A program made the translations under genes and the position numbers. The notes under the pieces are model-generated. The model had not been told where the DNA came from. It saw nothing but the letters and a program-made list of their open reading frames with translations, and did not search any database. This document shows positions 1 through 5,547 of a stretch of 6,232 nt of DNA, piece by piece (position 1 is the first letter of the stretch; every line of letters starts with the position of its first letter). The stretch is taken from the NCBI GenBank assembly GCA_019309685.1, contig JAFDFT010000151.1:1-6232 (forward strand), given 5' to 3'. Origin of the DNA: Deltaproteobacteria bacterium (lineage in GTDB: Bacteria; Desulfobacterota; Desulfobacteria; Desulfobacterales; JAABPS01).

Positions 1-125
1 ATGGCATGGCCGCCGGGAAAGTCTGATTGCTCCACAATTTCGACATCAATATCCAAATCAGCCAGTTCAGATGCCGCAGTAAGTCCGGCAACACCACCAC
101 CGATAACAAGAACCTTATTCGCCAT
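1..125 (-). CDS. HdrA-like FAD-dependent oxidoreductase, N-terminal fragment (cut by window edge)
   Basis: Only the first 41 residues are visible; the gene runs off the left edge. They form a classic dinucleotide-binding Rossmann start: a hydrophobic beta strand, the glycine motif GGGVAG (residues 9-14), a helix, then a second strand (VEIVEQ) ending in an acidic/polar position suited to the FAD ribose. This is followed by PGGHA (residues 37-41). The GGHA segment after the second strand is what I associate with heterodisulfide reductase subunit A and related deltaproteobacterial flavoproteins, which carry electrons between FAD and [4Fe-4S] clusters in cytoplasmic Hdr-type complexes. The ATG at 125-123 has an AAAAGG ribosome-binding site (136-141) at suitable spacing. 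The iron-sulfur motifs that would separate HdrA from other FAD oxidoreductases lie outside the window, so the FAD fold is secure and the HdrA assignment is an inference. Confidence 0.75.
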   Translation of the reverse strand, partial: MANKVLVIGGGVAGLTAASELADLDIDVEIVEQSDFPGGHA

Positions 126-190
126 TATATGTGAACCTTTTTTAGTACCTTAATTGTAATTTCTGTGTTTTTAATGAAAAATTAAAATCA

Positions 191-282
191 ATCACGAAAA
201 CACGCACGAAGTATCCGTAAAGGATAAAACTTAAAACACGAAAGCTTTCATGATCTTTTTCGTGATTTCGTACTTTCGTGAT
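191..282. repeat. CACGAAA-type interspersed and inverted repeat cluster
   Basis: The 203-base spacer between the HdrA-like and PocR genes is mostly repeats. ATCACGAAA at 191-199 recurs inverted as TTTCGTGAT at 274-282, and further CACGAA/TTCGTG copies lie between. Nested inside are a near-perfect palindrome (237-252, 14 of 16 positions symmetric, centred on AAAGCTTT) and a small hairpin with TATCC/GGATA arms (212-226). A 9-base tandem repeat of TCCGGTTT follows at 300-317. I see no convincing gene here; an ORF covering 142-360 is low-complexity and looks accidental. The whole segment could fold into a cruciform or RNA structure at the 3' end of the PocR transcript. I recall similar CACGAAA repeats in other deltaproteobacterial spacers but cannot confirm that here. 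Confidence 0.6.
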
Positions 283-328
283 AAAATATCTCCTTTTTTT
301 CCGGTTTATCCGGTTTGGTAATAATTTT

Positions 329-844
329 CTATTTCTGTCCCGCTTCAAATGCTCCAACAATATGCTTTATTTCTTTTTCAACGAAATCGGCACATTCTTG
401 AGCTTCCTCGGATGTCATTGACCCCATGTCATCCACCAGGTCTTCAATCTCTGTTTCATCGATACCGATGGTTTTATTGATCATAAAGGTGTCGACTTTT
501 CCGCCTGTCGGCAGTCGGCCGCATCCACCCGCCGTCCCGACAAATTCGTCTTTTACAAAAATAGGGACAACGATTTTTAATATCCCGGCATCGCACTCTT
601 CAATAACCGCTTGGCGGGTTTTCTGCGCCTGTGATGCCATGTTCATATGCGCCACGGCACAGATGAAGGGGCCCCCTTTTTCAGTACCTTTGATGACAGG
701 GCAGATCCGGTTCGACCATTTCACAAAATCGGTTATTCTGGCGCCCTCTATATTAAAGGTTACCGACTGTATTTTGAATTTTTCTGCAATCTTTTTTTCA
801 AGTTCGATCCATTTTTCCATAGGCTGAATGTCTGTCAATTCCAT
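329..844 (-). CDS. Stand-alone PocR-domain sensory protein
   Basis: This 171-residue cytoplasmic protein consists almost wholly of a PocR-type ligand-binding domain (a PAS-like sensor fold named after the propanediol regulator PocR). The hallmarks are in order: CPVIK (C48), GPFICAVAH (C62, H66), an alanine/glutamine-rich helix, EECDAGI (C84), VVPIFV (92-97) and the glycine-rich GTAGGCG (103-109, C108). Four cysteines and a histidine at these places suggest a metal- or thiol-based ligand pocket. In known regulators this domain sits in front of an HTH or a kinase module; here only a short acidic helical tail follows (130-171), so it would have to act through a partner. The start at 844 is supported by AAAAGGAG 6-7 bases upstream. 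The cysteine-rich gene ends 25 bases before it, so the two are probably co-transcribed and functionally linked. The ligand is unknown. Confidence 0.8.
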   Translation of the reverse strand: MELTDIQPMEKWIELEKKIAEKFKIQSVTFNIEGARITDFVKWSNRICPVIKGTEKGGPFICAVAHMNMASQAQKTRQAVIEECDAGILKIVVPIFVKDEFVGTAGGCGRLPTGGKVDTFMINKTIGIDETEIEDLVDDMGSMTSEEAQECADFVEKEIKHIVGAFEAGQK

Positions 845-869
845 TTGATGCTCCTTTTACATGTTGCGG

Positions 870-1571
870 TTAAAAAAGTTTCTTTTCATATTTTATCGAC
901 GCCTGGTCGAATTCCTCGTATAGAATTTTCAAGCGTTCATTGGCAATGTTGATTCGATACTCTTTTTCCTCCTTTTCCCTTTCCGTCTGGTAACAGGCCA
1001 GACAGCGCTCGTACCGATGGGTCTTCCCCAGACAGGTGATGTTGAAGCCTACCATCATAAATGTCATTTCATTATCATAACCGACAAAGTGCTCTACGCC
1101 GGGAACGTATTCCAGCGTCACTGTTACAGCCACCTCATTGCCCTCTCTGGCAATATTGATATAATCGTGGATAACCAGCGTTGCATCATGTTCTTTCTGG
1201 TATCCATCGAATTTAACAGTCATATCGTCCAGATCGAAAAGGTGCCTTTTAATTTTGATCCCGCCCTGTTCCAGCCTTCGGTAATCTTTCTGGAGGTAAC
1301 GGTTGGCAACCATTACCGCCTGGGAGACATGCGGACACAGGTTGTCCGGGCAACCGCGAGCATAACACTTTCTGAATTCATAATCTTCTGCGTCGATGGT
1401 TCCTTTATAACGGCAAAGAAATATGAACGCCTGAAACGGGTTGTCACGATACGCAAAATCAACCGGCATAATATCAAAGCGCGTTTCACATGTCACAGCC
1501 GATCCTTTTTTCTTCAGGCCCACGAGGTCTGCTATCCGGCTGGGGGGATTATTGATATATATTTGTTCCAT
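870..1571 (-). CDS. Cysteine/histidine-rich conserved protein of unknown function (putative metal binding)
   Basis: I do not recognise a named family for this 233-residue protein. It has no signal peptide or membrane segment. Two candidate metal-binding groups are visible: C69-x4-C74-x4-C79-x-H81 in the first half, and C180-x4-H185-x4-C190-x2-C193 near the end, with further single cysteines at 28 and 53. The C-terminal 40 residues are charged and probably form a helix or coiled coil. The start at 1571 has AAGG about 8 bases upstream. It is followed after 25 bases by the PocR gene and preceded by a broken paralogue (1598-1936). That paralogue keeps the second Cys/His group and the terminal EKKLF, which argues that these residues matter to the family. 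An iron-sulfur or zinc protein working with the PocR sensor is a reasonable guess, but no activity can be assigned. Confidence 0.8.
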   Translation of the reverse strand: MEQIYINNPPSRIADLVGLKKKGSAVTCETRFDIMPVDFAYRDNPFQAFIFLCRYKGTIDAEDYEFRKCYARGCPDNLCPHVSQAVMVANRYLQKDYRRLEQGGIKIKRHLFDLDDMTVKFDGYQKEHDATLVIHDYINIAREGNEVAVTVTLEYVPGVEHFVGYDNEMTFMMVGFNITCLGKTHRYERCLACYQTEREKEEKEYRINIANERLKILYEEFDQASIKYEKKLF

Positions 1572-1597
1572 TTTTTCTACCTTGTTCCATGGTTAGA

Positions 1598-1936
1598 TTA
1601 AAATAACTTTTTTTCACATTTTATCGACGCATTGCCAAATTCATTGCAGAGTATTATCAACCGCTCATTGGCAATAGTCACTTTTTCTTTTTTTCTAATG
1701 CTTCCTTATCCTTAGAATAACAGGCAAAACACCGTTCGTGTCGATGAGTATTCCCATGGCAGGCAATACCGAATAAAACCATCAAGAAAATCCTCTGAAT
1801 TTTATAATTGTCAATATACTCTTGGGCAGAAATAACATTCAGCACCGGATCAATTTTAACCCATGCCCCTGTGGGGCCATCTCGATATAGTCGTGGATAA
1901 CCTGGGTCGGCCCATATGTTTCCTGCATCCTTTCAG
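1598..1936 (-). pseudogene. Truncated, frameshifted paralogue of the 870-1571 cysteine-rich gene
   Basis: Reading the minus strand gives clear similarity to residues of about 124-233 of the neighbouring intact protein, but spread over three frames. The first frame contains VIHDYIEMA (intact copy: VIHDYINIA; DNA at 1884-1901 is nearly identical to 1158-1175). A one-base loss near 1860-1875 moves to a second frame, which holds FGIACHGNTHRHERCFACY, matching the C-x4-H-x4-C-x2-C group of the intact copy. That frame stops at 1678-1680 just after a poly-A/lysine tract. A second one-base loss there opens the third frame, VTIANERL through EKKLF, with the stop at 1598-1600 exactly where the family ends. 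The first half of the gene, including the first cysteine group, is missing: upstream DNA is a short repeat and then the DHH-CBS gene. It lies tandem to the intact gene, only 26 bases before it, so local duplication followed by decay is the simplest history. Divergence is high, so the duplication is not recent. Confidence 0.85.
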
Positions 1937-1967
1937 TTGAACCCTCGAATCCTCGACCCCTGAATCC
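1937..1967. repeat. Short imperfect tandem repeat (GAATCC type)
   Basis: Two adjacent 15-16-base units, each beginning TTGA or TCGA, passing through CCC and ending GAATCC, fill this stretch. It marks the exact place where similarity between the broken paralogue and its intact neighbour is lost. On the minus strand it can be read in frame as a few residues before the pseudogene, including a chance FEG resembling FDG of the intact protein, so I end the pseudogene before it. The 70 bases from here to the DHH-CBS stop codon show nothing recognisable. Confidence 0.5.
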
Positions 1968-2037
1968 TTATCGGGTTATCAATTTAGCAGGTTATATCCA
2001 AAAAAGTTATCTTCTTATTTACTCGCAACAATAACCA

Positions 2038-3339
2038 TCACTCCGGCATTAAATCGTAAAAATAGTGCATGGAATCTGTACGCGTAACAATGCCGATCAT
2101 CTTTCCGTCATCATCTACTACAGGAAGCCTTCCAATATCATGCTTTACCATTATTCTTGCCGCTTCAACAGGACTTTTTCCGGGAGTGATGGTCTGGATA
2201 TTGGTACTCATAAATGCCTTTACCGGCGCTTTTAATTGAGATTCTTTTCTGGCCTTTCTGAAGTCTCGTCTGGATATTATGCCCACCAGTTTAGTTCCTT
2301 CAACCACAGGAAATCCGGTGCATCCTTTATCTCGAAGAACCATGGCCACATCCTGCATGGTTGTATCAGATTGAACCGTAAATACTGGGAATGACATAAT
2401 GTCACTAATCTGCACTCCAGCTTTTTGATTGCCAAGAATCACATCATTTATTCTTTTTTCAATTTCATCAATATCCCCTGATTTTAACATGGCTGATCCT
2501 GCGCCTGGATGACCGCCGCCGCCAAATTTCCTCATAATTTCACCGATATCCAGACCCTGGGTTTTACTTCTGCCGATGATCATACAACCGCCTTCTCCAT
2601 TTTTTTCGAATATGCCAAAAGCGGCTTCCACATTTAAAATATCAGTGTACATCTTTACAACCAGTGCGAGATTGTTTACATGGCCATCAACTTCGAGTTT
2701 ATTTATGCTGACAGTATGCCCCTTAATCTTTGTTCGTTTTGCGTTTTTAAGCATCTTAAACAAAATGTTTTTCTGCTTTTCGCCATAAGCCGGGCTGAGA
2801 AAGGTGTTGATTATGGATAGATCCGCTTTATTTTCTAGAAGATAAGCGACAGCATATGCGTCTTCAGCGGTTGATGACGGAAATGTCAAATTCCCAGTAT
2901 CTTCATAGATTCCAGCGAGAAAAAGGGTCGCCTGCATGGGGGTAAGCTGAATATTTCTTTTTTTTATTTCCCTGATCATCAAAGTAACGGCTGATCCCAT
3001 CTTTTCCTGACATTTCCAAACCGGATTAAGATCACCAGAGCCTTCATGATGATCCCACACATGGATCTCAAGATCATCCTTATTGGCTAGATCTTTCATC
3101 CGTTCCAGCCGTGACCATGAGTTGGTATCCACTACTATCATTCGGGTCACTTTAGCCTGATCGATCTCTTTGGCCAGCTTTAGTTCGTACAGGTCTTTGT
3201 GCATGGATATAAAGGCTTTTACATTGGGATTAATGATTTTAGGAATCACCGGGATGGCTTCTGGATAAAGCAATGTTGCCGCGATCAATGATGCAAACGC
3301 ATCAAAATCTGTGTTTTTATGAGTTGTTACGATCTGCAT
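2038..3339 (-). CDS. DHH/DHHA1 phosphoesterase with paired CBS domains
   Basis: This cytoplasmic protein of 433 residues has an N-terminal DHH phosphoesterase domain, a DHHA1 domain and two CBS domains. Visible catalytic-type motifs, numbered from the ATG at 3339, are HKNTDFD (7-13), VDTN (70-73), DHH (96-98) and EDTGNLTF (146-153), all expected Mn2+ ligands of the superfamily. The DHHA1 substrate motif GGGGHPGAGSA follows at 273-283. CBS domains cover about 311-363 and 373-427 and usually bind adenine nucleotides as a regulatory module. In deltaproteobacteria this DHH-CBS module is commonly the front half of a much larger protein ending in a tRNA nucleotidyltransferase/poly(A) polymerase; here it stops after the second CBS domain. 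Likely activities are short-RNA, pAp or related phosphoester hydrolysis, not provable from sequence. I prefer the ATG at 3339 because THKNTDFD follows directly; a GTG at 3354 would add five residues. Neither start has a nearby Shine-Dalgarno sequence. Confidence 0.88.
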   Translation of the reverse strand: MQIVTTHKNTDFDAFASLIAATLLYPEAIPVIPKIINPNVKAFISMHKDLYELKLAKEIDQAKVTRMIVVDTNSWSRLERMKDLANKDDLEIHVWDHHEGSGDLNPVWKCQEKMGSAVTLMIREIKKRNIQLTPMQATLFLAGIYEDTGNLTFPSSTAEDAYAVAYLLENKADLSIINTFLSPAYGEKQKNILFKMLKNAKRTKIKGHTVSINKLEVDGHVNNLALVVKMYTDILNVEAAFGIFEKNGEGGCMIIGRSKTQGLDIGEIMRKFGGGGHPGAGSAMLKSGDIDEIEKRINDVILGNQKAGVQISDIMSFPVFTVQSDTTMQDVAMVLRDKGCTGFPVVEGTKLVGIISRRDFRKARKESQLKAPVKAFMSTNIQTITPGKSPVEAARIMVKHDIGRLPVVDDDGKMIGIVTRTDSMHYFYDLMPE

Positions 3340-3355
3340 TTTTAATATAGTCACA

Positions 3356-3432
3356 AGTAACGAGTAAACAGCAAATAGTTAATTAGCTCCTCAAATTCAT
3401 CTTTTTTAACTATTTACTATTCACTCGTCACT
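3356..3432 (-). repeat. Long inverted repeat forming a 27-bp RNA hairpin upstream of the DHH-CBS gene
   Basis: Arms 3356-3382 and 3406-3432 are complementary across 27 positions with a 23-base loop (3383-3405). Twenty-three pairs are Watson-Crick. The other four (3359/3429, 3366/3422, 3369/3419, 3372/3416) are G-U wobbles in minus-strand RNA but A-C mismatches on the plus strand, so only the transcribed strand gives an unbroken stem. The loop carries GAGGAG (3387-3392), the only strong ribosome-binding-like sequence upstream of the DHH-CBS gene, about 50 bases from its ATG. There is no U-run after the stem, so it is not a standard terminator. A 17-base direct repeat (3419-3435 and 3445-3461, 15 matches) overlaps the right arm and the end of the preceding gene. 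The sequence is built of TAATAGT/ACTATT-like units, suggesting a dispersed repeat. Confidence 0.75.
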
Positions 3433-3446
3433 ATTTACTCTTAAAT

Positions 3447-3731
3447 TTACTTGTCACTATTCGCTGTTTTTTGAATCTCATTAATAAACGCCTCAGCGTC
3501 ATCAATACTGTTTACGATTCTCACATTAAAATCTTTAAGAGGCTTCAGATCAGCACATGAAACATCGCATCCCTGGATGGAAAGCACCATATCCACATCA
3601 TCTTCAATAATGGTAACGAAATTCGCCTTACCATCTAATTCCCGCGTTATCTTTTCAGCCATGAGGCCCCTGTCATAGGTTGGATTACAACCGCCGCAGT
3701 ATTTTAGTCCTATTTTTAATTTATCGTTCAT
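3447..3731 (-). CDS. Small cysteine-motif protein (CGGC/CxxxC), unknown function
   Basis: This 94-residue soluble protein has two cysteine pairs: YCGGCNP (C12, C15) directly after the first beta strand and QGCDVSCA (C55, C59) after a later strand. A short alternating strand/helix pattern lies between and after them, ending in an acidic helix. The layout recalls small DGC/CGGC-type putative metal-binding proteins of anaerobes, but I cannot make a firm family call; redox or zinc/iron-sulfur binding is an inference. An ATG at 3827 would extend it by 32 residues, but that part is encoded by the palindromic element at 3766-3892 and is unlike the rest. The ATG at 3731, followed by MNDKLKIGLKYCGGC, is therefore preferred. 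No Shine-Dalgarno precedes it, and a promoter placed almost on the start would give a nearly leaderless mRNA. The last residues NSDK and the stop codon come from a repeat shared with 3419-3435, so the native C-terminus may have been altered. Confidence 0.75.
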   Translation of the reverse strand: MNDKLKIGLKYCGGCNPTYDRGLMAEKITRELDGKANFVTIIEDDVDMVLSIQGCDVSCADLKPLKDFNVRIVNSIDDAEAFINEIQKTANSDK

Positions 3732-3744
3732 ACAAATATTTTGT

Positions 3745-3774
3745 TTTATAAAAAAAGATAAATAATTATGACAA
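3745..3774 (-). promoter_or_regulatory. Candidate sigma-70-type promoter of the small cysteine-motif gene
   Basis: On the minus strand, TTGTCA (3769-3774, five of six matches to the -35 consensus) is followed after 18 bases by TATAAA (3745-3750, five of six matches to the -10 consensus). Transcription would begin about 6-8 bases before the ATG at 3731, which fits the lack of a ribosome-binding site. The -35 box lies inside the terminal repeat of the neighbouring palindromic element. AT-rich DNA yields such matches by chance, so this is only a candidate. Confidence 0.4.
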
Positions 3775-3892
3775 AGTAAAATGTTCAATTTCAAGGCGTC
3801 GCAAATACCGAGGAATGAGGCGTACATTGAGTACGCTGCAATGACGAGGGATGCAGCACAACATAGAAATTGGATTTTTTACGAAGTCATCA
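3766..3892. mobile_element. 127-bp palindromic MITE-like element
   Basis: The whole segment is an imperfect palindrome centred on a hairpin with arms GCGTAC/GTACGC (3820-3825, 3831-3836) and a 5-base loop. The outer 27 bases of each end (from 3766 and from 3892) are complementary at about 20 positions, with ATGAC/GTCAT near the tips and CAATTTC/GAAATTG further in. It encodes nothing. The end matching GTCATCA contains the stop codon of the dehydratase gene (3890-3892). I see no clear target-site duplication. From memory, very similar palindromes ending in TGATGACTTCGTAAAAA occur in many copies in Desulfobacterales genomes, which would make this a non-autonomous mobile or REP-like unit; that recollection is not verifiable here. 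In RNA it would form a large structure between the dehydratase and small cysteine-protein genes. Confidence 0.7.
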
Positions 3893-5338
3893 CTTTATAA
3901 TTCCGCATAACGCTTTAGCCGCCTTCTTTTTTTCATCCATATTCACATTTCGAGCAATCATGATGCGTTGAGCCTGCGGGGAGCCGGCACCATGCATGGA
4001 TTCTGTCAAATATCCCACAGCGGCCGTGCCAAGCGTTAGATTTTCAATCAGTCTCAAGATTCGCATCCGATCCCGTGTATTCACATCCGGTTTGGTTTGA
4101 TAATATTTTTCAATCCATTTACCTGTCTCAGGAGATTCAAGGTCTTTTTCAGAAGGAAGCGTTACCATCAGTCCGCCAGCAATATCCTGTGCAATCCTCG
4201 CTAGTTCGTATGGAAATCGAGTGACATTTTGTTTATGAACATTGGCAAGCAATATGTTTACCAGGTAGGTGCCAGATGGGGTTTTATGCCCTTCAGAAGC
4301 ACAGGAAATACATCCGCTGTATAACGTTTCATTGAGATGGTTCATTTCAATGATTTTATCTTTTACGTGAGAGGCTTTTTCAGCCCCATTATATTCCGCA
4401 ATGGTCTGGGAAGCACCGATGATTACATCCCCTACCCCAACTTTGCACGCATAACTTTGCCTGTGATACGCGGCAAAGCTCTCCACAAGCTGGCCTGCAA
4501 ATTCATACTCCTTATACATGAACACTCTGTCCCATGGCACAAACACATCATCAAAAATAACCAGCGCTTCCTGCCCGCCATAATACAGATTTCCCTGGTC
4601 CATGTTTCCGCCTTCAAGTTTTCGGGTATCACAGGACTGACGTCCGATAATGTAATATATACCTTGCGTATCACTGGGGATCGCGAATGATACCGCGTAA
4701 TCGGCGTCATCTTCTCTCATGGCTACAGTGGGCATCACAATAATTTCATGCGAATTGGTGGCTCCTGTTTGGTGTGCCTTTGCACCTCTGACCACAATAC
4801 CGTCTTCTCTTTCTTCTATTACATGCACATAAAGATCCGGGTCCGTCTGTTTGTGAGGCGGCAGGCTTCTATCCCCTTTGGGGTCTGTCATGGCGCCGTC
4901 ACAGGTCAGGTCATTTTCCTGCACATATTCTAAAAATTTTAAAAATCGTTTTTTATATTCAGTGCCCTTTTTTTCATCGATATTGTGTGTTACAATGCTA
5001 AGCGCGTTCATTGAATCCATGCCAACACATCGCTGAAAACAGCACCCTGTCTTTCTGCCCAAGAGTCTTCCCATCTTGCTCTTTTTTACAAGATCCGTGA
5101 CATTTTGATGAATATGGGTAAACCGGTTAATCTTATTACCTGTAATATGAGAAGTCGTTGTCATGAGATCTTCATGTTCCGGCATGTGCGCCAGTTCATA
5201 GGTCTTTGCCACAGCGTTTAGGGACGGTCGGAGAATTGGATTATCCACTACATTTTCAACCCGTTCACCGAACATATAAACAACAAGGTTGAGCTTTTTC
5301 AAGCTCTCTTCGTATTCTTTTGCATTCATCATGGGCAT
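3890..5338 (-). CDS. abfD: 4-hydroxybutyryl-CoA dehydratase / vinylacetyl-CoA delta-isomerase
   Basis: This complete 482-residue protein belongs to the HpaB-like flavoprotein family. It dehydrates 4-hydroxybutyryl-CoA to crotonyl-CoA through FAD and a [4Fe-4S] cluster by a radical mechanism, and isomerises vinylacetyl-CoA. Compared with the Clostridium aminobutyricum enzyme as I remember it (about 490 residues), the cluster ligands are C100 and C104 in CCFQRCVGMD, H292 and C298 in YHRQSYACKVG. Expected active-site residues are T191 (AHQTG), E257 (GGQEALV), Y296 and E446 (TESMHGAGSPQAQ). MTDPKGDR (150-157) and SHVKDK (323-328) are also conserved. The H292-C298 spacing is one residue shorter than I recall for the clostridial protein. 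The start at 5338 has GGGAG 8 bases upstream (5347-5351). The 209-base spacer before it holds the usp hairpin and presumably its promoter; no strong promoter stands out. The stop codon lies in the palindromic element. The likely role is 4-aminobutyrate, 4-hydroxybutyrate or crotonyl-CoA metabolism. Confidence 0.95.
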   Translation of the reverse strand: MPMMNAKEYEESLKKLNLVVYMFGERVENVVDNPILRPSLNAVAKTYELAHMPEHEDLMTTTSHITGNKINRFTHIHQNVTDLVKKSKMGRLLGRKTGCCFQRCVGMDSMNALSIVTHNIDEKKGTEYKKRFLKFLEYVQENDLTCDGAMTDPKGDRSLPPHKQTDPDLYVHVIEEREDGIVVRGAKAHQTGATNSHEIIVMPTVAMREDDADYAVSFAIPSDTQGIYYIIGRQSCDTRKLEGGNMDQGNLYYGGQEALVIFDDVFVPWDRVFMYKEYEFAGQLVESFAAYHRQSYACKVGVGDVIIGASQTIAEYNGAEKASHVKDKIIEMNHLNETLYSGCISCASEGHKTPSGTYLVNILLANVHKQNVTRFPYELARIAQDIAGGLMVTLPSEKDLESPETGKWIEKYYQTKPDVNTRDRMRILRLIENLTLGTAAVGYLTESMHGAGSPQAQRIMIARNVNMDEKKKAAKALCGIIK

Positions 5339-5490
5339 TTCATTTTCTCCCTATATGCAGATAATTATTTTTTTGATAAATGAATTGGATTTCAGGCATA
5401 CAAAAATAAGGCTGTTACCTATTTAAGAGCAAAGGATTTGGCATCATAACGCAGGAATCAATAGTATAGGAATTTATCTAAAGACGGGTC

Positions 5491-5534
5491 GGAGCGCGGG
5501 AACAAGATCTAATAATCCGTTCCTTGCGCGCTCC
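5491..5534 (-). terminator. Hairpin downstream of usp, probable transcription terminator
   Basis: The arms GGAGCGCGGGAAC (5491-5503) and GTTCC-TTG-CGCGCTCC (5519-5534) pair over 13 positions with a 3-base bulge and a 15-base loop. This GC-rich stem stands out in AT-rich surroundings and begins 14 bases after the usp stop codon. On the minus strand the following sequence has only a short T-run (GTCTTT), so termination may be weak or factor-assisted. It separates usp from the dehydratase gene. Confidence 0.5.
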
Positions 5535-5547
5535 TTTGAATCATATA

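Noticed and set aside
291..318. T-run and CCGG repeat after the PocR gene as a rho-independent terminator.
   Set aside because: On the transcribed strand the weak 4-bp stem is followed by A residues, not U residues.
142..360. A 72-codon minus-strand open frame rich in Arg/Lys and Phe.
   Set aside because: It lies in the CACGAAA repeat cluster, overlaps the end of the PocR gene, is low-complexity and has no convincing ribosome-binding site.
3356..3461. ACTATT-type repeats considered as a CRISPR array.
   Set aside because: Only two near-direct copies with no regular unique spacers; the pattern is an inverted repeat.
3732..3827. N-terminal extension of the small cysteine-motif protein to an ATG at 3827.
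   Set aside because: The extra 32 codons are mostly translated from the palindromic element and the AT-rich promoter-like stretch; the conserved-looking protein begins at 3731.
4432..4710. A 92-codon minus-strand frame inside the dehydratase gene, and several plus-strand frames across the window.
   Set aside because: They are shadows of well-supported minus-strand genes with no family features of their own.
5440..5452. A possible sigma-54 GG...GC promoter on the plus strand.
   Set aside because: The spacing between GG and GC is nine rather than ten bases, the match is otherwise poor, and no plus-strand gene follows.
5491..5534. Considered as an integron attC site because an integrase is nearby.
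   Set aside because: The arms lack the expected GTTRRRY/RYYYAAC ends and bulged-base pattern; a hairpin after the usp stop codon is a simpler reading.
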